64,000 bases of DNA from Clostridium senegalense JC122 (GCF_000285575.1 NZ_HE611051.1:542264-606263), one strand, 5' to 3'; counted from the stretch's first letter, positions 28,991 through 39,064 are shown. Translations and numbers: made by a program. The notes: generated from the letters alone by a model not told the origin.

Positions 28991-29569
28991 TTATATTCTC
29001 TCCACTACCTTACAGGGATCCCCATAAGCAACACAATTACTTGGAATAGATTTAGTTACTACACTTCCAGCTCCAATAACTGTATTATCACCAATAGTAA
29101 CTCCCGGACAAATAATTGCTCCCCCTCCAATCCAAGAGTTATTACCTATACTTACTGATTTAGTAAATGTTGTATATGTTGCTCCATTTGAAGAATTTGT
29201 TTTAATTCTTTCTAATGGATTTATAGGGTGAGTTGCCGTATATATTTGAACAGCTGGACCGATAAGAACATTTTCTCCAATTGTTATAAAGTTATCATCT
29301 ATAAAAACACAATTATAATTAATAAATGTATTCTTACCAATAGATATATTTTTTCCATAATCACATGAAAAATATTTTTCTATCCAAACTCCATCCCCTA
29401 TAGATTTAAATAAATCCTTTAAAACATTAAATTTAAATTCTGCCTCTGTAGATGGAGCATTATTAAACTTTTCTAAAAGATTTTTAGCATTGTGATACAT
29501 ACCAATAAGTTCAGGATCTCTTGAATCATAGATTTCTCCTGCCAACATTTTTTCTCTTTCCGTTAACAT
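28991..29569 (-). CDS. Maltose/galactoside O-acetyltransferase family protein
   Basis: 192 aa. N-terminal MLTEREKMLAGEIYDSRDPEL is the Mac domain of maltose acetyltransferases. The left-handed beta-helix of hexapeptide repeats follows (IGENVLIGPAVQIYTATHP, IGNNSWIGGGAIICPGVTIG). The catalytic histidine lies in ATHPINP. It acetylates sugars with acetyl-CoA and is cytoplasmic. Stands alone. Confidence 0.92.
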   Translation of the reverse strand: MLTEREKMLAGEIYDSRDPELIGMYHNAKNLLEKFNNAPSTEAEFKFNVLKDLFKSIGDGVWIEKYFSCDYGKNISIGKNTFINYNCVFIDDNFITIGENVLIGPAVQIYTATHPINPLERIKTNSSNGATYTTFTKSVSIGNNSWIGGGAIICPGVTIGDNTVIGAGSVVTKSIPSNCVAYGDPCKVVERI

Positions 29570-29700
29570 AGCTCATATATTCCCTTCTCATTTTAATAGA
29601 TTTTTTAATTTACAATATTTTCAACTTGTTTTATTATATTATACAATCTATTTCTTTTACTATCAAAAACTCATTCCAAACTATAACCTTTTTAAACTAA

Positions 29701-29727
29701 AAAAATCAAGGGTTAACCTTGATTTTT
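29701..29727 (-). terminator. Terminator of the LysE gene
   Basis: 11-bp stem AAAAATCAAGG with loop GTTAA, directly before the stop of the LysE gene (minus strand) and with T-runs on both sides. Confidence 0.8.
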
Positions 29728-29736
29728 TCTATATTG

Positions 29737-30345
29737 TTATACTTTTTTAAGTGCCATTTTAACACCAAAATAAATTAGTAAAACTCCGACAATTATATTT
29801 AATATTTGAATTACATATGCTGGTAAAAATACTTTTGTAAAAGTACCTACTACTGCAACTAACGTTAAAAAACTTAATGTAGCCATTAAAGCACCAATCC
29901 CAAAAATATAAATATCTTTTCTTTTCATATTTTCTTCAATAATTTTAGTAGAAAATACCCCTGCCCAAAATACTATTGTAAGTGGATTAGATGCAGTAAG
30001 TATTATAGATTTTAAAAATACACTATTTGAATTTCCTGCCCCTTGAAGACTTAAGCTTGGTATAAAATTAATATCAAATTGACCTAAAACTGTACTTAAT
30101 CCAAAAATAATTAGTATAATTGCTCCAAATATTTTCAGCCCTACTTTTACCTTTCTTTTTTCTATTATAGATGCTATTCCTAAAATAGCCGCAAAGATAT
30201 AAAGACCATCAACTATAGTAACACCTAATACTCCAGTTTCTGCTATATAAAAACCTTTTAATGAAGCCATCTGCAATATGAAAATACAAACAGGGCCTAT
30301 TGCTAACTGCAATAACATTCCAAATTTTAAACCTTTTAAAAACAT
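29737..30345 (-). CDS. LysE-family amino-acid exporter
   Basis: 202 aa with six membrane segments. It has the N-terminal GxxxGP signature (GMLLQLAIGPVCIFILQ) and ILTASNPLTIVFWAGVF, both usual for LysE/RhtB exporters. It lies 96 bases downstream of an Lrp/AsnC regulator gene in the same direction. That arrangement usually means that the regulator senses the exported amino acid. The substrate is not readable from sequence. Confidence 0.9.
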   Translation of the reverse strand: MFLKGLKFGMLLQLAIGPVCIFILQMASLKGFYIAETGVLGVTIVDGLYIFAAILGIASIIEKRKVKVGLKIFGAIILIIFGLSTVLGQFDINFIPSLSLQGAGNSNSVFLKSIILTASNPLTIVFWAGVFSTKIIEENMKRKDIYIFGIGALMATLSFLTLVAVVGTFTKVFLPAYVIQILNIIVGVLLIYFGVKMALKKV

Positions 30346-30441
30346 ATCTTAACTCCTTTTAGTCATATGAACTAATTTATTCAAACTTAATACTTAAAAA
30401 CAAATGAATAAATTATCCTTTATTAATTAAATAAATATGTC

Positions 30442-30881
30442 TTAAACATTAATATCTTCTTTTAGTGATGATAGAGTGATTATTGTATTTGATTGAACTA
30501 CACCTTTTATTTTTTTAGTTTATTAGATATAAAATTTTCTAAAACGTTGGTATCTTCTACAAGTATTTTTAGTAAATAATCATATTTACCGACAACATGA
30601 TGACATTCTAATACAGAATTATATTTAACTATAGCTTTTCTAAATCCTTCTATATTTTCAGTTTTATCAATATTAACAAAAATAAATGCTAAAAGTTTAT
30701 AATTAATTTTATCTCTATTAATCCTTACTGTGTATTTCTCAATTATACCGGCAGATTCTATTTTTCTTATTCTTTCTGATACAGCTGGTACAGAAAGCTT
30801 CACTCTTTTACTTATCTCTGAAGTAGTTGATCTACTATTTTCTTTTAAGATATTAATAATTTCGAAATCAATAGCATCTAT
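30442..30881 (-). pseudogene. Lrp/AsnC-family regulator, frameshifted and with an ATA at the start position
   Basis: A 146-aa Lrp-type regulator when one base is added to T7 at 30510-30516, which lets the C-terminus run on as KKIKGVVQSNTIITLSSLKE. The helix-turn-helix reads TTSEISKRVKLSVPAVSERIRKIE, and the RAM/ligand domain has YDYLLKILVEDT. No ATG, GTG or TTG opens the family's N-terminus; the codon 6 bases after AGGGGTGA is ATA (30879-30881), followed by DAIDFEIINILKEN. Either ATA is used or the base is miscalled. It probably controls the downstream LysE gene. Confidence 0.7.
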
Positions 30882-31071
30882 GATTAATCACCCCTAACTT
30901 TTCTAAAGTAATTTTATTTTATAATATTAAATTAATATAAGTAAATATTTTTCAAAAAATCAATAAATTTTTAAGCAAAATATAACTTTTAGTTTAAATG
31001 TTTAATTAGTAATATTACATACCTGTATGATACTTTAAATTATTAAAGTGTTTTTTAGTGAATATTAAAAA

Positions 31072-31104
31072 AGCACATGGAATAAACATATTAAACCATG
31101 TGCT
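31072..31104 (-). terminator. Terminator of argH
   Basis: 9-bp stem AGCACATGG with a 15-base loop, followed by a T-rich tract on the minus strand. Confidence 0.75.
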
Positions 31105-31138
31105 CTTTATTGTTAGGTATATTCAATTATCATATATA

Positions 31139-32458
31139 TTATTTAATTATTTCTTTTTTTATCCCTCTTTTTAATGTTCTTTCGTAGTCAATGAATTCAT
31201 AAATATCTTCATCAAATGCATCACTAAATTTTTTAAGTTCTTTTAAATTTAAGCTTTCTATTGTAGTACAATATTCTTCGCAATAAAGTACTATCTCACC
31301 TATTATTCTATGAGCATCCCTAAATGGAATTCCTTTAGTAACTAAATAGTCTGCACCTTCTGTAGCATTTAAAAAACCTTTTTTAACTGCATTTTTAGTA
31401 ACTTCTTCATTTACTTTTAAACTTGAAAGCATACCACTCATTATTTTAAGACAACTTATAACATTGTTAGTACCGCTAAAAAATCCTTCTTTATCTTCTT
31501 GCATATCTTTATTATAAGCTAAAGGTATACCTTTCATAGTAGTAAGTAATGCCATTAAGTTTCCATAAACACCACCAGTTTTCCCTCTAATTAATTCTGC
31601 TGCATCTGGGTTTTTCTTTTGAGGCATTATAGAACTTCCTGTAGAAAATTCATCACTAATCTCTATAAAATCAAACTCTTTACTGCTCCAAATTATAATC
31701 TCTTCACTCAATCTACTTAAATGCATCATTATTATTGAACATGCACTTAAAATTTCAATAGCAAAATCCCTATCACTAACTCCATCTAAAAAATTATCTA
31801 CTGGCTTTTTAAAACCCAATTCCTTTGCAGTAAAATCCCTATCTGTATTATAAGTAGTACCTGCTAATGCACAACAACCTAATGGGCTTTCATCCATTAC
31901 TTCTATTGCATTTATCATCCTTTTTTCATCTCTTACAAGCATATTATAATATGCCATAATATGATACTTAAAAGTAACTACTTGAGCTCTTTGAAGATGA
32001 GTATATCCTGGCATAAGTACATTATTTTCATCACCAAGTTCTACTATGGCTTCTTTAAGATTCACAATTTCTTCTATAATCTCTTTAGCCTTATCTTTTG
32101 CATAAAGCCTAAAATCTAATGCAACTTGATCATTTCTACTTCTTGCAGTATGGAGCTTTTTGCCTACTTCTCCAATTCTTGAAATTAAGTTCATTTCCAC
32201 AAAACTATGAATGTCTTCATATTCTCCTTCAATTAAAAGCTTTGCTTCATCAATATCTTTTAAAATAGAAATTAGACCTTTAATTATTTCATCTTTTTCT
32301 TCATCAGTTAAAATGTTACATTTCGCTAACATCTTTACATGTGCTATGCTACCTTGTATATCGTATTTATATAGCTTTTTGTCAAATCTTAATGAACTAT
32401 TAAAATCTTCCATAAGTTTGCTTTCTTTCTCTTTAAATCTTCCTCCCCACAGCTTCAT
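31139..32458 (-). CDS. argH: Argininosuccinate lyase
   Basis: 439 aa. It splits argininosuccinate into arginine and fumarate, the last step of arginine synthesis. The signature GSSIMPQKKNPDAAELIRGK and the N-terminal KLWGGRF are intact, as are TARSRNDQVALD and TLQRAQ-type HLQRAQ. The ATG at 32458 follows GGAGGAGAT by 5 bases; the longer in-frame reading from 32479 begins in this site. Follows argG by 26 bases, so one operon. Confidence 0.96.
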   Translation of the reverse strand: MKLWGGRFKEKESKLMEDFNSSLRFDKKLYKYDIQGSIAHVKMLAKCNILTDEEKDEIIKGLISILKDIDEAKLLIEGEYEDIHSFVEMNLISRIGEVGKKLHTARSRNDQVALDFRLYAKDKAKEIIEEIVNLKEAIVELGDENNVLMPGYTHLQRAQVVTFKYHIMAYYNMLVRDEKRMINAIEVMDESPLGCCALAGTTYNTDRDFTAKELGFKKPVDNFLDGVSDRDFAIEILSACSIIMMHLSRLSEEIIIWSSKEFDFIEISDEFSTGSSIMPQKKNPDAAELIRGKTGGVYGNLMALLTTMKGIPLAYNKDMQEDKEGFFSGTNNVISCLKIMSGMLSSLKVNEEVTKNAVKKGFLNATEGADYLVTKGIPFRDAHRIIGEIVLYCEEYCTTIESLNLKELKKFSDAFDEDIYEFIDYERTLKRGIKKEIIK

Positions 32459-32484
32459 ACAAGATCTCCTCCAATTCAAAATTT

Positions 32485-33678
32485 TTATTTCTTTAATGCT
32501 TTTATTCTTGATGGAAGACTAAATAATCTTATAAATCCGCCGGCATCCTTATGACTATATAAATCACTTTCACCAAAAGAAGATATGCCTTTATCATAAA
32601 GTGCATTTTCTGTGAATACTCCTGCATTTGTTACATTGCCTTTATATAATTTTAATTTAACTGTACCTGTAACATTTTCTTGTGTTTTCTCTACAAAAGC
32701 ATCTAAAGATTCCCTTAAAGTAGTAAACCATAATCCATCATAAACAAGCTCTCCATATTTTAAAGCTAACCCTTGTTTATAGTGATATGTTATTTTATCT
32801 AAAGTCAATCTTTCAAGTTCTCTGTGCGCCTCATAAAGAATTGTTCCACCAGGGGTTTCATATACACCTCTAGATTTCATTCCAACAAGTCTATTTTCAA
32901 CTATATCAATTATACCTATACCATTTTCCGAACCAAACTTATTTAAAATAGTTATTAAATCCACTCCATTTAACTCTACTCCATCTACTTTTTTAGGCTC
33001 ACCCTTTTCAAAGTAAATTTCTACATAAGTAGGTTCATTTTTTGCATTTTCTGGTGCTGTTATTGAAGAGTATAACTCCAACTTATGCTGATTTTCTGGA
33101 TCTTCTAAATCGCCACCTTCATGACTAATATGCCATAAATTTTTATCAACAGAATATATCTTCTCTTTTGTTACAGGAACATCTACACCTTTGCTTAAAG
33201 CATAATCTATAGCATCTTCTCTTGAAGAAATATCCCACATTCTCCAAGGTGCTATAATTTCTATAAGTGGATCACAGGATGCAATTGCTACTTCAAATCT
33301 AACTTGGTCATTTCCTTTTCCCGTACATCCATGACATATGTATTTTGCACCCTCCATTTTTGCTATTTCTACTAATCGCTTAGCCATAAGTGGTCTTGCA
33401 AGAGAAGTTCCAAGAAGATATTTATCCTCATAAACTGCTCCAGCTTTTAATGCTTTATATACATATTCCTTAACAAATTCTTCTCTTACATCTTCTATAT
33501 AAACCTTCTTGGCACCAGTTCTTATTGCTTTTTTCTCCACTTCTTTCATATCATCATCTTGTCCAACATCTACACATACCGCTATAACTTCTAAATCATA
33601 ATTTTCTTGTAACCAAGGAATTATTATTGATGTATCTAGTCCTCCTGAGTATGCTAATATCACTTTTTCTTTATTCAT
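32485..33678 (-). CDS. argG: Argininosuccinate synthase
   Basis: 397 aa. It joins citrulline and aspartate using ATP. ATP-binding loop [15 protein letters not shown] near the start, and [15 protein letters not shown] plus [19 protein letters not shown] are all as in the family. No gene for carbamoyl-phosphate or ornithine steps is nearby; the polar amino-acid importer upstream may share regulation. AAGGGGG lies 11 bases before the ATG. Confidence 0.97.
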   Translation of the reverse strand: MNKEKVILAYSGGLDTSIIIPWLQENYDLEVIAVCVDVGQDDDMKEVEKKAIRTGAKKVYIEDVREEFVKEYVYKALKAGAVYEDKYLLGTSLARPLMAKRLVEIAKMEGAKYICHGCTGKGNDQVRFEVAIASCDPLIEIIAPWRMWDISSREDAIDYALSKGVDVPVTKEKIYSVDKNLWHISHEGGDLEDPENQHKLELYSSITAPENAKNEPTYVEIYFEKGEPKKVDGVELNGVDLITILNKFGSENGIGIIDIVENRLVGMKSRGVYETPGGTILYEAHRELERLTLDKITYHYKQGLALKYGELVYDGLWFTTLRESLDAFVEKTQENVTGTVKLKLYKGNVTNAGVFTENALYDKGISSFGESDLYSHKDAGGFIRLFSLPSRIKALKK

Positions 33679-34116
33679 AAATTAAGCCCCCTTATTTTTA
33701 GTCAAAATTTTATATCTTTATTTTTAGCAATTATATGGTTGCAATCTATAACTTAAATTTATACATCAAATTTTTGTTATCAGTTGAGAAAAATAAGTAC
33801 AAATATAGTTAGTTAAGAATTAAAAATTATTGATGAAACTGAGCATCAGTTTCTTAAATTTAAAAATACGTTGAGAATTACTAGGAGCAAAGTGAGTAGT
33901 AATAACCATAACTGTTCACTATTAACTCTTAACTAAAATAATCTGTTAGTTATTGAAAAATAATTTACAAAAATAGATTTCAGTACGCCTGTCCTTCTTG
34001 TTAGGCCTGTAAACTTAGGATATAACTTCAGTTAATTTCATATACTAAATTCAAAGTTTATTTTCTCAATTGATAATACAATTTTAATAAATTAATTTAA
34101 ATTTGAGCTTGTTTCC
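33679..34116. other. Intergenic region upstream of argG
   Basis: 438 bases. It carries repeat copy B (33755-33935), an AAACTGATGCTCAGTTT-type hairpin near 33,837-33,853, and a GCCT/AGGC stem around a GTCCTT word (33987-34006). No T-box (AGGGTGGNACCGCG) and no clear ARG box were found. The argG promoter should lie within it but is not obvious. Confidence 0.5.
33755..33935. repeat. Dispersed intergenic repeat, copy B (inverted, with internal extra segment)
   Basis: The reverse strand reads TTAGTTAAGAGTTAATAGT, then an extra ~85-base segment with an AAACTGATGCTCAGTTT hairpin, then TTGTACTTATTTTTC and AATTTGATGTATAAA. Outside the extra segment it matches copy A in the same order. Confidence 0.5.
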
Positions 34117-34848
34117 CTATATTACTTTCTTTAAAAATTCTTTTGTTCTTTCCTCTTTTGGAGAAGTAAAAATCTCACTTGGTTTACCTTCCTCTATAAT
34201 TTTCCCACCATCCATAAATATCACTCTATGTCCTACATCTTTAGCAAAACTCATCTCGTGAGTTACTACTACCATAGTCATACCTTCACTTGCTAAATCT
34301 TTCATAACATTTAAAACTTCACCAACTAATTCTGGATCTAATGCAGAAGTTGGTTCATCAAAAAGCATTATATCTGGTTCCATAGCAAGTGCTCTGGCTA
34401 TTGCTACCCTTTGTTTTTGACCACCTGAAAGTTTTGATGGATAATAATCCATTTTATTTTCTAATCCAACCTTTTTTAATAAATTTTCTGCTTTTACTCT
34501 TACCTCATTTTTTTCTTGTTTTTTTACTATAATAGGCGCTTCCATAACGTTTTCTAATGCCGTCTTATGTGGAAACAAATTAAAATTTTGAAATACCATC
34601 CCCATTTTAGTAGTTACTTTTCTTAACAAATGTTTATTTTTCTCATTCAATTCTTCATTTTCTATTATTATCTTACCTGCATCTATACTTTCTAGATGGT
34701 TTAAGCATCTTAAAAAAGTACTTTTTCCTGACCCTGAAGCTCCAATTATAACGAGAACTTCTCCTTTTTCAACTTTTATATTTAAATTTTCAAATACTGT
34801 TAAATCCCCAAATCTTTTAGTAATGTTTATGCCTTCTATCATATACAT
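34117..34848 (-). CDS. Polar amino-acid ABC transporter ATPase (GlnQ/HisP class)
   Basis: 243 aa. Walker [10 protein letters not shown], signature [15 protein letters not shown], Walker [15 protein letters not shown]-loop VVTHEM; this compact form is the PAAT class. The ATG at 34848 follows GGGGGG by 7 bases; earlier in-frame starts overlap that site. Downstream gene of a permease-binding protein operon. Confidence 0.93.
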   Translation of the reverse strand: MYMIEGINITKRFGDLTVFENLNIKVEKGEVLVIIGASGSGKSTFLRCLNHLESIDAGKIIIENEELNEKNKHLLRKVTTKMGMVFQNFNLFPHKTALENVMEAPIIVKKQEKNEVRVKAENLLKKVGLENKMDYYPSKLSGGQKQRVAIARALAMEPDIMLFDEPTSALDPELVGEVLNVMKDLASEGMTMVVVTHEMSFAKDVGHRVIFMDGGKIIEEGKPSEIFTSPKEERTKEFLKKVI

Positions 34849-34863
34849 AGTCATTCCCCCCAA

Positions 34864-35511
34864 TTAATATCTAGCTAGTTTTTTCTCCCATTTGGAGAAC
34901 ATACCTGTAAATATCGTAGTTAAAACTAAATAAATACATGCTGCAATAAAAAATGGTTCTATTGGCCTAAAATTAGATGAATATATCTGCTGTGCAGTTC
35001 TCATCAATTCTTCCATAGCTATGATAGAAACTAATGAAGTATCCTTTAAAATCGTTATAAATTCATTACCTACTGGCGGTATTATAACTTTAAAAGTTTG
35101 AGGAAGTATTACTCTTTTCATAGTTTGACCATAAGTAAATCCTAAAGCCTTACAAGCCTCAAACTGTCCCTTATCAACAGCTAAAATGCCACCTCTAATT
35201 ATTTCTGACATATAAGCCCCTGAATTTAAACTTAAACCAATTATAGCCGCTGACATCGGTTCTAATTTTATTCCTAAAAAAGGTAACCCATAGTATAAAA
35301 AGAATAGTTGCAATAGCATAGGTGTTCCCCTAATTATCCATGTATAAAATGAAGCTAAGGAATATATTAATTTATTCTTTGACATTTTTAATAATGACAC
35401 TGCTATCCCAATTAAAGTTCCTAAAACTACAGAAATTATTGTTAAGAATATAGTCATACCTGTTGATTGTAGTAGTATAGGAAATATCTGCTTTAGTATA
35501 TCAATATCCAT
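34864..35511 (-). CDS. Polar amino-acid ABC transporter permease
   Basis: 215 aa with five membrane segments and the EAA loop EACKALGFTYGQTMKRVILPQT. The region RGTPMLLQLFFLYYGLP is the classic HisM/GlnP motif. A single permease gene suggests a homodimer. It lies 15 bases before the ATPase start. Confidence 0.93.
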   Translation of the reverse strand: MDIDILKQIFPILLQSTGMTIFLTIISVVLGTLIGIAVSLLKMSKNKLIYSLASFYTWIIRGTPMLLQLFFLYYGLPFLGIKLEPMSAAIIGLSLNSGAYMSEIIRGGILAVDKGQFEACKALGFTYGQTMKRVILPQTFKVIIPPVGNEFITILKDTSLVSIIAMEELMRTAQQIYSSNFRPIEPFFIAACIYLVLTTIFTGMFSKWEKKLARY

Positions 35512-35556
35512 AGCTTCTTCACCCCCTCTTTATCTTAAGTATTTTTTTAAAGCTAA

Positions 35557-36354
35557 TTATTTATAAAAGTCATAGCCAAACCATTTCTCTGATAGTTTGG
35601 ATAAAGTACCATCTGCCTTTAATTCATCAAGTGCCTTTTGGACTTGATCTTTTAAATCTGTATCTTCTTTTCTAAACCCAGCACCTACATTTTCCTCTGA
35701 AAGCTTAGCATCAAGAAGAATTAAATCCCCATCTCTTTGGGTTAGATAATATCCTCCAACTTGTCCATCTGCTATAACTGCATCAAGTCTTCCAATAGAT
35801 AAATCATTAAAAGCTTCTGTTATCCCATCATATTTCTTAATTTCTTTTAACCCATCAATTTTTTGTGCAGCCATATCACCAGTAGTTCCTAGTTGCACTC
35901 CTACAACCTTATCCTTTAAGTCTTCTACATCATTTATAGATGCATTATCCTTTTTTACAATTAACTTTTGTCCCCCTACTATGTACGGCTGTGAAAAATC
36001 AATTTCTTTTTTTCTTTCATCAGTTATAGTCATTGTTGAAAGTATCATGTCATATTTTTTAGCTTTAAATGATAAAATAATTCCCTTCCAGTCATTATTT
36101 ATAAACTCTGCTTCAACCCCAAGTTTTTTAGCTATCTCATTTCCTAAGTCAACATCAAACCCTACTAAGTTATGATTTTCATCCCTAAATTCCATAGGCG
36201 GATATGTATCATTAAGCCCAATTAACAACTTACCTTCTTCTTTAACCTTTTCTAAAGAATTAATATTTTCATCTTCAACTTTTTCATTACCACATCCAAC
36301 AAAAGCAAAAAAACTTATTAATATAATTCCAATCAACATAAGAATTTTCTTCAT
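35557..36354 (-). CDS. Polar amino-acid substrate-binding lipoprotein
   Basis: 265 aa. Lipobox FVGC with the cysteine at residue 21. Mature part has the SBP family 3 features: GLNDTYPPMEFRDENHNLVGFDVDLGNEIA and the VGVQLGTTGDMAAQ stretch. Basic amino acids, glutamine or cystine are possible ligands; the neighbouring argGH genes and the family fold do not decide this. GGGGGAGGAG precedes the start. Confidence 0.92.
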   Translation of the reverse strand: MKKILMLIGIILISFFAFVGCGNEKVEDENINSLEKVKEEGKLLIGLNDTYPPMEFRDENHNLVGFDVDLGNEIAKKLGVEAEFINNDWKGIILSFKAKKYDMILSTMTITDERKKEIDFSQPYIVGGQKLIVKKDNASINDVEDLKDKVVGVQLGTTGDMAAQKIDGLKEIKKYDGITEAFNDLSIGRLDAVIADGQVGGYYLTQRDGDLILLDAKLSEENVGAGFRKEDTDLKDQVQKALDELKADGTLSKLSEKWFGYDFYK

Positions 36355-36772
36355 AGTATCATCTCCTCCCCCTTAAATTTTTGTTATTATAGATAATACA
36401 TCCTTTCTCATAATTATGCAAGTATATTTTTATATTTTTTTAAAATATTTTTCTTTTTGTCTTTAAAAGCCTTTAAATAAAGGGTTTTTTTTAAAACAAA
36501 AACCATACATTAAACTCATTTTTTCTATTTTTATTCTGTGTATGCATATTTATTCATGTATATACATCCCTTCATTTTTATTTTTTAAAACAAAAGGCTA
36601 TCTTAAAATAGATTTTTAACTCTATTTCAAGATAGCCTTTTGTTTATTTAATAAGTATTATTTAAAACAATATACCTTATTATTTGTATATTATTATATT
36701 AAGATTTAGTTAATATAATAATTCATTTTTCTTATTATAATTTTTATAATTAAGAAATTATATATTTAAGTT
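36355..36772. other. Intergenic region between acr3 and the amino-acid importer
   Basis: 418 bases. The terminator at 36590-36642 ends the arsenic operon. The part 36355-36590 is the likely importer promoter region. Nothing further found. Confidence 0.5.
36590..36642. terminator. Strong terminator of the arsenic operon
   Basis: 23-bp stem (ACAAAAGGCTATCTT, one mismatch, then AAATAGA) with an 8-base loop and A/T tracts on both sides. Confidence 0.9.
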
Positions 36773-37828
36773 TTATGCCTTATTATTTAAGAACCAACCT
36801 CTTGTATTATTAGCAATTTTAACAAGTGTTAGCATTATAGGTACTTCTGTTAAAACACCTACCACTGTAGCAAGAGCTGCTCCAGATTTAAGTCCAAATA
36901 GTGATATCGCTACTGCAACTGCTAATTCAAAGAAATTGCTTGCACCAATCATACCTGCCGGAGCAGCAACACTATGAGGAAGTTTCCATAACTTTGCCCA
37001 ACCATAAGCAATAGTAAAGATTAAAAATGTTTGAATTGTTAACGGTACTGCAATTAACAATATGTGAAGTGGATTATTTAATATAATTTCCCCTTGGAAT
37101 GAAAAAATTATAATTAAAGTTAAAAGTAATCCAATAATAGTTATATTATCAAATTTTTTTAGAAATATGTTATTAAAATAGTCTATTCCTTTATTTCTTA
37201 CAACATATTTTCTTGTCAAATATCCTGCTACAAGTGGTATGACAACAAATAGTATTGTTGATAAGATTAATGTTCCATACGGTACTGTAACATCACTCAC
37301 CCCTAATAAAAATGCTACAATAGGTGCAAATGCTATTAATATAATCAAATCATTTACAGCTACTTGGACTAATGTATATGCAGGATCTCCTTTAGTAAGA
37401 TAACTCCACACAAATACCATAGCTGTACATGGTGCTGCACCTAACAATACTGCGCCTGCTAAATACTGTGTAGCAAGATTTTCTGGAATAAATCCCTTAA
37501 ATACAACTTTCAAGAAAAAAGCCGCTATAAAATACATGGTAAATGGTTTTATAAGCCAGTTAGTAACACATGTAACCACTAATCCCTTAGGTTTTTTAGT
37601 TACATCAACTATACTATTAAAATCAATTTTCAACATCATTGGATATATCATAAGCCAAATTAAAATAGCTACTGGTATAGATACATTATAATATTCAAAT
37701 TTATTTAATGTCTCAGGTATAACAGGAATAAATTGACCTATAAGTATTCCTACTACAATACAAAGTGCCACCCATATAGTAAGATATCTTTCAAAAAATC
37801 CTATACCTTTATTCTTTTCTTGTGACAT
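36773..37828 (-). CDS. acr3: ACR3-family arsenite efflux transporter
   Basis: 351 aa, ten membrane segments. The catalytic cysteine lies in GAAPCTAMVFVWS and the conserved GIDYFNN and GASNFFELAVAVAI regions are present. It exports arsenite using the proton gradient. Third gene of arsR-arsC-acr3, 11 bases after arsC. AAGGAGGG or similar is seen before the start (TATAGGAGGG). Confidence 0.95.
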   Translation of the reverse strand: MSQEKNKGIGFFERYLTIWVALCIVVGILIGQFIPVIPETLNKFEYYNVSIPVAILIWLMIYPMMLKIDFNSIVDVTKKPKGLVVTCVTNWLIKPFTMYFIAAFFLKVVFKGFIPENLATQYLAGAVLLGAAPCTAMVFVWSYLTKGDPAYTLVQVAVNDLIILIAFAPIVAFLLGVSDVTVPYGTLILSTILFVVIPLVAGYLTRKYVVRNKGIDYFNNIFLKKFDNITIIGLLLTLIIIFSFQGEIILNNPLHILLIAVPLTIQTFLIFTIAYGWAKLWKLPHSVAAPAGMIGASNFFELAVAVAISLFGLKSGAALATVVGVLTEVPIMLTLVKIANNTRGWFLNNKA

Positions 37829-37839
37829 CTTTTTCCCTC

Positions 37840-38244
37840 CTATACTTCATCATTTTTAATTTTTTCAACTAAGACTTTAACTTTCTTTTCTATATTTTTT
37901 GCAGTTTTAATAAATTCCTCATCACCTTTTCCAGTAGGATCTTCTAATCCCCAATCCTCCACATGCTTTGCAGGTACATATGGACATTGTACATTACATC
38001 CCATTTTTATAACTATATCTACCTGTGGTAAATCAGCTAAAAGCTTAGACTTTTGAGATATATTCATATCTATATCATATAAATCTTTTATTATCCTTAC
38101 AGCATCTTGATTAATATTTTGCACTAATTCTGTTCCTGCTGAATAACTTTCAAAAAACTCATAACCATATAACTTACCTAAAGCTTCAGCCATTTGTGAC
38201 CTGCAAGAATTATGAACACATATAAAAGCTACTTTCTTTTTCAT
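37840..38244 (-). CDS. arsC: Arsenate reductase (thioredoxin-coupled, LMW phosphatase fold)
   Basis: 134 aa. The P-loop CVHNSCRSQMAEAL provides the first catalytic cysteine; GCNVQCPYVP gives the second pair, as in S. aureus ArsC. It reduces arsenate to arsenite for export by ACR3. AGGAGGAAAAATT before the start. 20 bases after arsR. Confidence 0.93.
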   Translation of the reverse strand: MKKKVAFICVHNSCRSQMAEALGKLYGYEFFESYSAGTELVQNINQDAVRIIKDLYDIDMNISQKSKLLADLPQVDIVIKMGCNVQCPYVPAKHVEDWGLEDPTGKGDEEFIKTAKNIEKKVKVLVEKIKNDEV

Positions 38245-38264
38245 TAATTTTTCCTCCTATAATT

Positions 38265-38591
38265 TTAGTCATACTTGCATTTGCATTTAGATTTTTCTTT
38301 ACAAATACATTCATCAGTATCTGTTATAAGATTCATAAGAAATAAAATAAGCTTATTACAGTTAGAATTATTAAGAGCATAATAACTCCATAATCCATCT
38401 TTTCTAGATTGTACAATTCCACAATCTATCAACACTTTCATATGGTGTGAAAGTGTTGGCTGTGTAAAATCAAAATGTTCCAATATATCACAAGCACACA
38501 TTTCTCCACAGGATAATATATCAATTATTTTTAATCTATTAGCCTCTGATAATGCCTTTATTATTTTTGCATTTTCATCATAACATTTCAA
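38265..38591 (-). CDS. arsR: ArsR-family metalloregulator
   Basis: 108 aa. Winged helix with the arsenite-sensing site CGEMCACDILEHF in the alpha-3 helix and a HTH recognition helix QPTLSHHMKVLIDCGIV. The Cys-rich tail (ECICKEKSKCKCKY) may add metal binding. Starts at TTG, 8 bases after GGGGTG. It represses its own operon; a probable AT-rich operator is upstream. Confidence 0.92.
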   Translation of the reverse strand: MKCYDENAKIIKALSEANRLKIIDILSCGEMCACDILEHFDFTQPTLSHHMKVLIDCGIVQSRKDGLWSYYALNNSNCNKLILFLMNLITDTDECICKEKSKCKCKYD

Positions 38592-38607
38592 ATGTTTTTC
38601 ACCCCTT

Positions 38608-38632
38608 TATATTTATAGTTATCTATATACTT
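38608..38632 (-). promoter_or_regulatory. Candidate ArsR operator/promoter
   Basis: Between the arsR start and 38,650 is a symmetric AT stretch, TATAGTTATCTATATACTTATA. ArsR operators are often AT-rich inverted repeats close to the promoter, but this match is weak and based on symmetry alone. Confidence 0.3.
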
Positions 38633-38738
38633 ATATTAAACTTTCACTTTTCTTTTGTCAACACAGTATTATAGTCTTTGAATTTATTACATATATTTAT
38701 TTATATCTATATATTTATATTTTCATAAACTGTACAAA

Positions 38739-38975
38739 CTAACATTTTTCGCTTTTCCATAGACTCCAAAAACCAATTTCTATAAATCCAATATTTTCAT
38801 AAATTTTACCTGCTATTGGATTATCATAAAACAAACATACTGTTTTCCCTTCTAAAAGTAAATCTATACACAATTTAGAAACTAAAGCCGTTGCATATCC
38901 ACACCCTCTATAATCTATATGTGTACAAACCCCAACAATCATTGCAGAATAACTGTTTTCAGCTGTAGTTTCATC
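38739..38975 (-). pseudogene. C-terminal remnant of a GNAT acetyltransferase
   Basis: About 79 codons of open frame (ENSYSAMIVGVCTHIDYRGCGYATALVSKLC...). The acetyl-CoA loop RGCGYATALV and the C-terminal strand GFIEIGFWSLWK are GNAT-like. An in-frame TAG stands at 38976-38978 and the N-terminal half of the domain is missing. It is exactly there that repeat copy C begins, so the repeat or an event at it removed the front of the gene. No start codon with a ribosome binding site was found. Confidence 0.75.
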
Positions 38976-39064
38976 CTAAACTATTAACTCTTACCTTTTA
39001 ACTATTAACTAAATGCAGTTGTACTTACTTTTATCAAGTTATAATAAGAATTTAATAAATAAAC
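38976..39064. repeat. Dispersed intergenic repeat, copy C
   Basis: Contains TTAACTATTAACTAAATGCAGTTGTACTTAC and AATTTAATAAATAAAC, matching copy A in order and spacing. It borders the truncated acetyltransferase gene. Confidence 0.6.

Noticed and set aside
33987-34006. Third copy of the AAGGAC hairpin element
   Set aside because: Only a four-base stem and the loop word are shared; flanks do not align in the same orientation. Kept as a weak hint, not as a feature.
33679-34116. T-box or arginine operator before argG
   Set aside because: No AGGGTGGNACCGCG-type sequence, and no clear ARG-box palindrome; the hairpins there belong to dispersed repeats.
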